Of a stretch of 5,746 nucleotides of DNA, positions 1 to 4,980 are shown one piece after another. Source of the stretch: Micropepsaceae bacterium. Its GTDB lineage: Bacteria; Pseudomonadota; Alphaproteobacteria; Micropepsales; Micropepsaceae. Every line of letters starts with the position of its first letter. Position 1 is the stretch's first letter. A program made the translations under genes and the position numbers. The stretch is taken from NCBI GenBank assembly GCA_025450355.1, contig JANWHR010000047.1:1-5746 (forward strand). Direction: 5' to 3'. Below the pieces are notes generated by a model that did not search any database, had not been told where the DNA came from, and saw only the letters and a program-made list of their open reading frames with translations.

Positions 1-596
1 AGATGCTCGACCAGATCATCGGTGCCACCGATGAATTGCAGCTCGGCGATCCGTTCGACCTCACCACGGACATCGGCCCGATCATCGATGAACCGGCACG
101 GGACAATCTGATTGCCCATGCCGAATACATGCAAAGTCACGGTCAATTGCTTCGCCGGCTGCCGCTTGATGCAGGTCTTTCCAACGGCACTTTCTTCCCG
201 CCGCATATTTTCGCCATGGCCACGCCGGATCTACTGAAACGGGAAGTGTTCGGACCAATTCTGCATGTGGTGACATACCAGAGTCACCGGCTCGACGCGG
301 TTTGCGAGCAGATCAACGCGAGCGGATACGGCCTGACGTTCAGCCTGCACAGCCGGATCGATCAGACCGCGGATTTCGTGCGGCAGCGGATTCGGGCCGG
401 CAACATTTATGTGAACCGGAACCAGATCGGCGCGGTGGTCGGGGCACAGCCTTTTGGCGGTGAGCGCCTGTCGGGGACTGGTCCAAAGGCCGGCGGTCCG
501 CATTACCTGCCGCGGTTTGCGGTTGAGCGCATCTTCACCGTCAACACCGCCGCCGCCGGGGGGGATACCGCCCTCCTCAGTCTCGAGGACAACTGA
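1..596 (+). CDS. putA: Bifunctional proline dehydrogenase / L-glutamate-gamma-semialdehyde dehydrogenase PutA, C-terminal fragment
   Basis: PutA oxidises proline to glutamate in two steps (FAD proline dehydrogenase, then NAD-dependent semialdehyde dehydrogenase). Only the last ~197 residues are visible, reading in frame from base 3; the start, the FAD domain and the catalytic Cys lie to the left. Visible aldehyde-dehydrogenase landmarks, numbered from the codon at base 3, are EVFGP at 81-85 (the conserved NAD-side Glu), SGYGLT at 107-112, and the strongly PutA/P5CDH-like block from GNIYVNRNQIG (133-143) through PFGGERLSGTG to PKAGGP (161-166). That block holds the substrate-anchoring loop. 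The protein stops about 30 residues after this block, which fits the short 'type A' PutA of ~1000 residues common in alphaproteobacteria rather than the longer forms with an extra C-terminal domain. The remaining tail probably forms the oligomerisation flap. The next gene, 81 nt on, has no evident metabolic link. Family assignment is secure; the type A call is inferred. Confidence 0.95.
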   Translation, partial: MLDQIIGATDELQLGDPFDLTTDIGPIIDEPARDNLIAHAEYMQSHGQLLRRLPLDAGLSNGTFFPPHIFAMATPDLLKREVFGPILHVVTYQSHRLDAVCEQINASGYGLTFSLHSRIDQTADFVRQRIRAGNIYVNRNQIGAVVGAQPFGGERLSGTGPKAGGPHYLPRFAVERIFTVNTAAAGGDTALLSLEDN

Positions 597-602
597 CCGC
601 CA

Positions 603-631
603 TTTCCTCCCTGGCACACCGGACCTAAACT
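603..631 (+). promoter_or_regulatory. Weak sigma70-like promoter candidate for mipZ
   Basis: In the 81-nt gap after putA, TTTCCT (603-608) and TAAACT (626-631) are separated by exactly 17 bases. They match the -35 and -10 consensus at 3/6 and 4/6. A start near 638 would give a leader of about 40 nt. A GATTC site (GANTC class) lies at 649-653 inside that leader. The matches are weak, so this is only a candidate; mipZ could also be read from putA. Confidence 0.3.
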
Positions 632-677
632 AAGGGACCCGCGCCGCCGATTCGCGCAGGTCTCCGGGGGGACGCCG

Positions 678-1538
678 ATGAATGTGACCGTTGCGCCGGT
701 TCAGATGGCAAACGCCACCGCACGTGCCCATACGATCGTTGTGGGCAATGAGAAAGGCGGCACTGGGAAAACCACGACGGCGATGCACATTACGGTGTCG
801 CTGCTGCGGCTGAACTTCAGCGTCACCGCAATCGACCTCGACAGCAGGCAGCGAAGTTTTGCCCGTTATATCGAAAACCGGAAGGCCTTTGCGGAGCGCT
901 CCGGCCACGCTCTGCCACTTCCCGCGTCCTTTGTGGTCGAACGGGTAAAGGCGCCGGATGCCGCCGCGCAGGAGGCCTCGCGCCTTTCCGAAATTCTTCT
1001 CGAAGCGCGAAGCAGCTCCGATTTCATCGTTGTCGATACGCCCGGCAGCGATACCGAGCTTTCGCGGCTCGGCCATTCCGCGGCCGATACGCTGGTCACG
1101 CCGATGAACGACAGCTTTCTTGATTTCGACCTGCTTGCCCGCTGCGACGCCGACAGTATCGAAGCCGGCCGCCCGAGCCTGTACTCGGAATTTGTCTGGG
1201 ACTGCCGCAAACGCCGCCTCTTGGCCAATCGCGGCAACAGCAACATCGAATGGGTCGTGATGCGAAACCGCGTTTCCTCGATCGAAGCCAGAAACAAGCG
1301 GAAGGTCGCAGCAGCCATCGAGAAGGTTTCGTCAAGGATAGGCTGCCGCTTCGCTGCCGGATTGTCCGAGCGCGTGATTTATCGTGAACTCTTTCCGCTT
1401 GGCCTTACAGTGCTTGATTTACCGGTTCCGGGCCTTGCCGTGCCGCTCACCATGTCGCATATCGCTGCCAGGCAGGAGGTGCGCACGCTGTTGACCGCGT
1501 TGCGCCTTCCCGGAATCGAAAGGGACGCCGGCGGCTAA
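678..1538 (+). CDS. mipZ: Division-plane positioning ATPase MipZ (ParA/MinD superfamily)
   Basis: MipZ is a P-loop ATPase that dimerises with ATP, is recruited to ParB at the chromosome origins, and blocks FtsZ polymerisation away from midcell. The 286-residue product has a deviant Walker A, KGGTGKT at 26-32, with the signature lysine K26 and the P-loop lysine K31. It is followed by the A' motif IDLDSRQ (52-58) and Walker B VVDTPGSD (118-125, Asp120). MipZ-specific blocks are TPMNDSFLDFDLL, WVVMRNR, EARNKRK and RVIYRELFPLGLT; these separate it from ParA and MinD and align closely with Caulobacter MipZ as I recall it (~274 aa). The start at 678 is preceded by GGGGGGA (666-672) five bases upstream. 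An in-frame ATG at 705 is an alternative, but both precede the VVGNEKGG core. The downstream J-protein gene begins 14 nt after the stop, suggesting an operon. Confidence 0.95.
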   Translation: MNVTVAPVQMANATARAHTIVVGNEKGGTGKTTTAMHITVSLLRLNFSVTAIDLDSRQRSFARYIENRKAFAERSGHALPLPASFVVERVKAPDAAAQEASRLSEILLEARSSSDFIVVDTPGSDTELSRLGHSAADTLVTPMNDSFLDFDLLARCDADSIEAGRPSLYSEFVWDCRKRRLLANRGNSNIEWVVMRNRVSSIEARNKRKVAAAIEKVSSRIGCRFAAGLSERVIYRELFPLGLTVLDLPVPGLAVPLTMSHIAARQEVRTLLTALRLPGIERDAGG

Positions 1539-1552
1539 AGCCGGAATCGCAA

Positions 1553-2017
1553 ATGCCTGGTTGGATTGACGGCCTTGTCCTGCTAGCCGTGCTGGTGCTG
1601 CTCGCGCGGGCATATTCGCTCGCTTCATCACGGGGCGGAGCCAAAAACCAGAAATTCTCGATTGGCCTCGCCGCCGCGCTCGCAGCCGTTGCGTTGTTCA
1701 TGATTCGGGAAATTCCCCTTGCCATTGTTGCGGCAAGTGCGGCGTGGTTTCTGCTGTTTGGCTCAAACTCGCCGCAAGGAAGCTGGTCGCGTGCCGGCGC
1801 GTCTTCTGGCAGATCGCGCAACACGCCACCGGTGCGCACCGGCGGAATGTCGCGCGGCGAGGCGTTCACCGTTCTCGGATTGAAAGAGGGGGCAAGCGAG
1901 GCAGAAATCCGCGCCGCTCACCGGCGTCTGATCCTCCAGATTCATCCGGATAAGGGCGGCAGCACCTGGCTCGCGTCCAAGATCAATCAGGCCAAGGACG
2001 TGTTGCTGCGGAAGTAA
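1553..2017 (+). CDS. Membrane-anchored J-domain protein, Tim14/Pam18-like
   Basis: J domains stimulate the ATPase of Hsp70 (DnaK) and direct it to a site or client. This 154-residue protein has a hydrophobic N-terminal half with about three membrane segments (~5-21, ~37-51, ~55-69) and a basic, low-complexity linker (~72-100). A compact C-terminal J domain (~103-154) follows, with the essential HPD triad at 131-133. The residues after HPD (KGG, then KINQAKDVLL) match the short Tim14/Pam18/DNAJC19 type rather than classical DnaJ, and there is no Gly/Phe or zinc-finger region. Basic residues at 27-34 and in the linker suggest the J domain faces the cytoplasm. GGAA (1543-1546) lies six bases before the ATG. 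The gene sits 14 nt after mipZ and is probably cotranscribed. Its client is unknown; a role in division or in protein handling at the membrane is possible but not shown by sequence. Confidence 0.88.
   Translation: MPGWIDGLVLLAVLVLLARAYSLASSRGGAKNQKFSIGLAAALAAVALFMIREIPLAIVAASAAWFLLFGSNSPQGSWSRAGASSGRSRNTPPVRTGGMSRGEAFTVLGLKEGASEAEIRAAHRRLILQIHPDKGGSTWLASKINQAKDVLLRK
1829..1842. repeat. Perfect 14-bp palindrome in the J-protein linker
   Basis: CCGGTGCGCACCGG reads the same on both strands. Past one A/C mismatch on each side, two more pairs (CC/GG) extend it to a 20-base near-palindrome. It lies in the coding sequence for linker residues ~91-98, between the membrane part and the J domain. GC-rich coding DNA can produce this by chance, so no function is claimed. 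Confidence 0.6.
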
Positions 2018-2019
2018 CA

Positions 2020-2036
2020 GCGGGCTGGAAGCCCGC
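2020..2036. terminator. GC-rich hairpin between convergent genes, possible bidirectional terminator
   Basis: GCGGGCT (2020-2026) and AGCCCGC (2030-2036) form a perfect 7-bp stem with a GGA loop, starting three bases after the J-protein stop. The carboxypeptidase on the other strand ends at 2064, so the hairpin sits in the 46-nt convergent gap where both transcripts should stop. No U-tract follows on either strand, so it is not a textbook intrinsic terminator. It may instead be a dispersed palindromic repeat. Confidence 0.4.
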
Positions 2037-2063
2037 GGTCCAAAACCAATCTTGCTTCTGAGG

Positions 2064-3524
2064 TTACCCGCGATTCTCCGCTGACTGTACGGGGACGCAG
2101 GATTGGCCGCGGCGCTTCATCTGCTGGCAGATGTCACGCGCCTCGTCTTCCGCGAACATTCCGAAACGGGCGCGATACAGGACTTTGCCGTGGCGCGACG
2201 GCAGCGTAGCCACGATCTGTTCAGCCTGTCCCACGAGATCGACGCTGCGATGCGCGAGTGTTGCCAGCCTCGCCTGCGCAATCGCGTGATTGGCATAGAC
2301 CCCGATCTGAATCGCCCAGCGTTTGACGGCTTCCACCGGTCTCGGCGCGAAGGGCACAATATTGGCGTTTGCCGTGCTGTCGCCCTGTGCCACGATCTCC
2401 GGAGGGCCGGACTTCAGCAGCGGGCTCGCTCCCGCCGGTTGCGAACCTGCGGCAACCACCGTTGGAGCGGACGCCGGCCGGGTCTCCGCCAACATGACCG
2501 GCGGTCTGCGGCCCTTCGCGTTCAGAACCGTGACGAGGTAATCGTCCTCACCGGGATTGGCCCTGAACAGGTCTACGCCGGGACCCGCGCCGCCATCCCA
2601 TGGCACATTGGCGTCGGCCAGATAGGTTGGGTTTTCGTCTTCCACCCGGAAGGTTGCGGAAAGCAGCTGGATCATCTCGCGGTCCCGTACCGCCGCCGTC
2701 GGACCGCCCATCACCACGCCGATCACATGTTTGTTGCCACGCACGACCGAACTCACGAGATTATATCCCGAAAGCTGCGTGTAGCCGGTCTTCATTCCAT
2801 CCGTACCCGGAAATTCCGTCAGCAGGTGATCGTGATTCATGTAGGTGCGGCCGGCGAAGGTCACGGACGGGGCCGAGAAATAGTGGAAATACTGTGGAAA
2901 ATCATAGGCGAGGTGGCGCGCCAGCAGCGCCATGTCGCGCGCGGTGGTCAGTTGCTGCAGATCCGGCAGGCCCGACGCATTGTGGAAATTCGTATTGGTC
3001 ATGCCGAGCTGATGCGCACGCTGGGTCATCATCTCCGCAAAGGTGCTTTCGCTGCCGCCACCGAGGGCTTCCGCGACGACCACCGCGACATCATTGGCCG
3101 ACAGCACCGTAATGGCCCGGATGGCGGTATCCACGTCAATCGTTCCGCCCAGCGGCACATACAGCTTGGTCGGGGATTGCGCGGTCGCGTGCGATGAGGC
3201 GATCATCGGCGTGTCGAGAGAAATCGTCCCCTTCTCCAGCGCCTCGAACAGCAGATACAGCGTCATCATTTTCGTGAGCGATGCGGGATAACGGATCGCA
3301 TCCGGGTTTCGCGCGTAAAGCACCTTGCCCGTGGCGCCATCGACGACAATGGCCGCATCTTTTTCCGGCGCCGGCGTGAGCACCCGCTCGACTTTAACGG
3401 CCCTCTCTGCAACCCGGTGCGCGGCATGGGCGGCGGAAAGCGATGAAACGGCAGGCAGCAGAAGCGAGGCGGCCGTCAGGACAACCAGAACAACGCGCGA
3501 TGTGCTGAAACCCTTGAAAGACAT
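2064..3524 (-). CDS. Secreted D-alanyl-D-alanine carboxypeptidase (peptidase S11, PBP5-like) with C-terminal SPOR domain
   Basis: This class of low-molecular-weight penicillin-binding protein removes the terminal D-Ala from peptidoglycan peptides in the periplasm. The 486-residue product begins with a signal peptide (Lys4, a hydrophobic run ~11-31, likely cleavage after the AHA at 32-34). The S11 catalytic domain follows (~54-290) with all three active-site motifs: SLTK (82-85; Ser82 nucleophile, Lys85), SAN (142-144) and KTG (245-247). A Pro/Ala-rich linker leads to a SPOR domain (~402-480, starting RWAIQIGVYA), a fold that binds glycan strands stripped of peptides at the division septum. 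The SPOR domain takes the place of the PBP5 C-terminal domain and amphipathic anchor. The start at 3524 is supported by GAAGAGGAA (3529-3537 on the complement). The gene is convergent with the J protein and divergent from the phasin. Family names dacC/dacF are used for relatives; I assign no symbol. Confidence 0.95.
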   Translation of the reverse strand: MSFKGFSTSRVVLVVLTAASLLLPAVSSLSAAHAAHRVAERAVKVERVLTPAPEKDAAIVVDGATGKVLYARNPDAIRYPASLTKMMTLYLLFEALEKGTISLDTPMIASSHATAQSPTKLYVPLGGTIDVDTAIRAITVLSANDVAVVVAEALGGGSESTFAEMMTQRAHQLGMTNTNFHNASGLPDLQQLTTARDMALLARHLAYDFPQYFHYFSAPSVTFAGRTYMNHDHLLTEFPGTDGMKTGYTQLSGYNLVSSVVRGNKHVIGVVMGGPTAAVRDREMIQLLSATFRVEDENPTYLADANVPWDGGAGPGVDLFRANPGEDDYLVTVLNAKGRRPPVMLAETRPASAPTVVAAGSQPAGASPLLKSGPPEIVAQGDSTANANIVPFAPRPVEAVKRWAIQIGVYANHAIAQARLATLAHRSVDLVGQAEQIVATLPSRHGKVLYRARFGMFAEDEARDICQQMKRRGQSCVPVQSAENRG

Positions 3525-3663
3525 CTAATTCCTCTTCGACGCAGCCGCAGCCCGCGGAAATGAGACCAAATTGTGATTATTTCTGCAAGCGATTCACCGG
3601 AACAACCCTGCTCAAGGCAACGCCGCTCTCCGCGAATCGGCGCATCCTTTATGCCACCCTGTC

Positions 3664-3692
3664 ATAATATCGTCTTGTGGGGTCGCGGTTAA
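3664..3692 (-). promoter_or_regulatory. Candidate sigma70 promoter for the D,D-carboxypeptidase
   Basis: On the complement strand, TTAACC (3692-3687) is followed after exactly 17 bases by TATTAT (3669-3664). Matches to the -35 and -10 consensus are 4/6 and 5/6, with ideal spacing. Initiation near 3657 would give a leader of about 130 nt before the start codon at 3524. The -35 lies inside the palindrome at 3683-3698, so a protein bound there would compete with RNA polymerase. Confidence 0.45.
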
Positions 3693-3698
3693 CCGCGA
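3683..3698. repeat. Perfect 16-bp palindrome, possible operator
   Basis: TCGCGGTTAACCGCGA is perfectly self-complementary with no spacer. It overlaps the -35 of the candidate carboxypeptidase promoter and ends 24 bases before the first TGCA-N-TGCA palindrome. A spacerless palindrome is a poor RNA hairpin but a typical site for a symmetric DNA-binding dimer. The palindrome is certain; its operator role is inferred. Confidence 0.6.
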
Positions 3699-3722
3699 TT
3701 TTGCTTCAATTTACCTTGCATT

Positions 3723-3739
3723 TTTGTGCACTGCACAAA
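3723..3739. promoter_or_regulatory. Candidate PhaR-type operator, distal site (TGCA-N-TGCA core)
   Basis: TTTGTGCA and TGCACAAA are perfect 8-bp inverted arms around one central C (3731). The core TGC-ACT-GCA has the TGC-N3-GCA form I recall for PhaR, the PHA-responsive repressor of phasin genes. The site ends five bases before the -35 of the phasin promoter. A further TGCA lies at 3717-3720. Confidence 0.5.
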
Positions 3740-3744
3740 TGGTA

Positions 3745-3777
3745 TTGACAAATCACATCAAATAGCCCAGTTATCTT
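3745..3777 (+). promoter_or_regulatory. Candidate phasin promoter
   Basis: A perfect TTGACA -35 lies at 3745-3750. The -10 is uncertain: AGTTAT (3769-3774) gives an 18-base spacer but matches only 3/6, while TATCTT (3772-3777) matches 4/6 but needs a 21-base spacer. Either places initiation near 3781-3785, leaving a short leader of about 25-30 nt before the ATG at 3811. That also argues against the upstream in-frame ATG at 3778 as the real start. Confidence 0.5.
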
Positions 3778-3781
3778 ATGT

Positions 3782-3790
3782 TGCAATGCA
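3782..3790. promoter_or_regulatory. Candidate PhaR-type operator, proximal site (TGCA-N-TGCA core)
   Basis: TGCAATGCA is a perfect TGCA-N-TGCA palindrome with the same core as the distal site, its centre 55 bp away. It falls at the expected transcription start of the phasin gene, where a bound repressor would block initiation. Its arms are shorter than those of the distal site. Confidence 0.42.
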
Positions 3791-3801
3791 GCAAAAAAAC
3801 T

Positions 3802-3806
3802 GAGGA
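3802..3806 (+). promoter_or_regulatory. Ribosome binding site that fixes the phasin start
   Basis: GAGGA lies four bases before the ATG at 3811. The in-frame ATG at 3778 has no comparable Shine-Dalgarno sequence and would sit within or next to the promoter. The start at 3811 is therefore preferred. Confidence 0.7.
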
Positions 3807-3810
3807 ACCC

Positions 3811-4248
3811 ATGGCGACCAGGAAAACCACCCGCGGCAATGATCAGGACGTGGAAAACGCGATGCTGGGCGGGGCAGAAACGATCAAGGATGGCTTCGAG
3901 CAGGCGGTCAAAAACTATGACCAAATGCTGGCATTCGGTAAGGACAATGCAGAGGCCGTGCTGAAGTCCGCAAATGCCGCCGGCAGGGGCTTTGAGGTGA
4001 TCAACAGCGAAATTTTCGCCTATACGCGCAAGTCGATGGAAGGCGGTGTTGCGGCGATCAAGGCCGTCCTGTCGGCCAGAACATTCGAAGAAGCATTCCG
4101 GCTTCAGGGCGACTACGGCAAGGTTCTGTTCCAGAGCCATGTGGACGAAGCGGCCAGGCTGGGCGAACTCGCTCTTTCTACCGCGCGGGAAACGGCCGAA
4201 CCATTACAGGCCCGGGTCACCGCCGCCGCAGAACTGATTCGCGAATAA
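3811..4248 (+). CDS. Phasin family protein (PHA granule-associated)
   Basis: Phasins are small amphipathic proteins that coat polyhydroxyalkanoate granules and control their size and number. From the preferred start the product is 145 residues, with no signal peptide, no membrane segment, few aromatics and long predicted helices rich in Ala, Glu and Lys. Family-typical stretches are the FAYTRKSMEGG region, followed by AARTFEEAF-like sequence (here SARTFEEAFRLQGDYGK) and a C-terminal amphipathic helix including TARETAEPLQARV. This matches the alphaproteobacterial phasin_2 group. An upstream ATG at 3778 would add 11 residues but lacks a ribosome site. The promoter carries two palindromes of the type bound by the phasin repressor PhaR. 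No PHA synthase or other PHA gene is in the window, so a role at granules is inferred from family; some phasin-like proteins have other roles. Confidence 0.9.
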   Translation: MATRKTTRGNDQDVENAMLGGAETIKDGFEQAVKNYDQMLAFGKDNAEAVLKSANAAGRGFEVINSEIFAYTRKSMEGGVAAIKAVLSARTFEEAFRLQGDYGKVLFQSHVDEAARLGELALSTARETAEPLQARVTAAAELIRE

Positions 4249-4351
4249 CCGGCATTCCAGGACGTGGAAGCACCTGAGAGGGCGATTGGCGGCCGCGTTG
4301 TCCCTTCGCCCGGCCAACGGTGTTTCTGCGCCGGCGGACTCTGACTGATAT

Positions 4352-4448
4352 TCACGCGGAGACGCGGAGATACTGAGCTTTTTTCGCGCATTGCCCCACA
4401 TTTCCATCGCACACTGGCCGTCGCCGCGACCTCCGCGTCTCCGCGTGA
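4352..4448. repeat. 97-bp inverted-repeat element (18-bp perfect arms, 61-bp spacer)
   Basis: The left arm TCACGCGGAGACGCGGAG (4352-4369) is exactly complementary to the right arm at 4431-4448. Each arm is itself a tandem pair of the 8-mer ACGCGGAG plus two bases. The 61-bp spacer has no recognisable gene. T-rich DNA (CCTTTTGTTTT, 4456-4466) follows the right arm, so in RNA the long stem could help end phasin transcription. I recall similar CGCGGAGACGCGGAG arms as dispersed intergenic repeats in other alphaproteobacteria. No target-site duplication is evident at the edges. Confidence 0.75.
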
Positions 4449-4547
4449 GACCATTCCTTTTGTTTTGCGCCCAGGGGATACGGGTCCAAGGGCTTTCGCT
4501 TTTTTTGCGCTCTGCGTAACCTATTCGCGGTTCCTTGCGTCTTATTT

Positions 4548-4565
4548 GTGCCACCGCCGTGGCGC
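4548..4565 (+). other. Small hairpin just upstream of clpS
   Basis: GTGCCAC (4548-4554) and GTGGCGC (4559-4565) form a 7-bp stem with one U-G pair and a CGCC loop, ending 16 bases before the clpS ATG. No U-tract follows, so it is not a terminator. It could affect translation start or be incidental. Confidence 0.3.
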
Positions 4566-4581
4566 AGGCTTTGAAAAACGA

Positions 4582-4971
4582 ATGGGCGAGCGTTACCTGT
4601 TTTCGGAACATTGCGGTCCTGGTGGAGGAAGTCCCCGCGGGCCCGGTCGCGGCAACTCCGATTCCGGAGATCGTGGTACCGGGACCGGTATCGTCACCAA
4701 AACCCGGACAAGAACCAAAAAACCGTCTTTGTACCGGGTACTTATCCTGAATGACGATTACACCCCAATGGAATTCGTCGTGCACGTTCTGGAACGGTTT
4801 TTCAGCAAAGCGCATGACGAAGCCGTCCAGATTATGCTCCACGTCCACCGGAATGGAGTGGGCATCTGCGGCGTTTACACTTTCGAAGTCGCGGAAACCA
4901 AGGTGACGCAGGTAATCGAGTTGGCGCGCCGCCATCAGCATCCGCTACAATGCACCATGGAGAAAGAATAA
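4582..4971 (+). CDS. clpS: ATP-dependent Clp protease adaptor ClpS
   Basis: ClpS recognises N-degron substrates (N-terminal Leu, Phe, Tyr, Trp) and delivers them to the ClpA N-domain for degradation by ClpAP in the cytoplasm. From the ATG at 4582 the protein has 129 residues. A disordered Gly/Thr/Arg-rich tail (1-48) precedes the folded core (49-129). The binding pocket is intact: N57, D58, D59, T61, P62, M63, V66, then M85 and H89, which correspond to E. coli N34, D35, D36, T38, P39, M40, V43, M62 and H66. The block GVYTFEVAETKVTQVIELAR and the HPLQCTMEKE ending are characteristic. The start is the weak point: only GAAAAACGA lies upstream, the frame is open to a TTG at 4465, and the next in-frame ATG is residue 63, inside the core. 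Nine bases separate its stop from clpA. Confidence 0.93.
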   Translation: MGERYLFSEHCGPGGGSPRGPGRGNSDSGDRGTGTGIVTKTRTRTKKPSLYRVLILNDDYTPMEFVVHVLERFFSKAHDEAVQIMLHVHRNGVGICGVYTFEVAETKVTQVIELARRHQHPLQCTMEKE

Positions 4972-4980
4972 GCTAAGGTC

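Larger units (their letters stand above)
4249..4581. other. 333-nt non-coding gap between phasin and clpS
   Basis: This stretch has no convincing gene. The clpS frame stays open back to a TTG at 4465, but that part encodes nothing resembling ClpS. From left to right it holds a weak 6-bp inverted repeat (GGGCGA 4280-4285, TCGCCC 4306-4311), the 97-bp inverted-repeat element at 4352-4448, T-rich DNA at 4456-4466 and 4498-4506, and a small hairpin at 4548-4565 just before clpS. I see no strong promoter for clpS here. Confidence 0.6.

Noticed and set aside
463..468. Arg in the PutA loop GERLSGTG where many bacterial enzymes have Gly (GxGLSGTG)
   Set aside because: Human ALDH4A1, as I recall, has Arg at the matching position (GARASGT), so the change is compatible with a working enzyme.
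2103..3197. A 364-codon + strand open frame opposite the carboxypeptidase gene
   Set aside because: It is rich in Arg and His with no recognisable domain, and it lies wholly antisense to a gene with all catalytic motifs. Long antisense frames are expected in GC-rich coding DNA.
3689..3702. CtrA-type site (TTAA-N7-TTAA) near the 16-bp palindrome
   Set aside because: TTAA at 3689-3692 is followed after seven bases by TTTG, so the second half-site is missing.
3778..3810. Upstream ATG giving a phasin 11 residues longer
   Set aside because: It has no Shine-Dalgarno sequence and sits at the promoter/start region, while the ATG at 3811 has GAGGA four bases upstream.
4280..4311. GGGCGA/TCGCCC inverted repeat after the phasin gene as its terminator
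   Set aside because: The stem is only 6 bp with a 20-base loop and no T-run follows, so it does not look like an intrinsic terminator.
4204..4941. A 245-codon - strand open frame across the phasin-clpS gap and clpS
   Set aside because: It runs through the inverted repeat and antisense to clpS, has no family resemblance and no ribosome site I can support.
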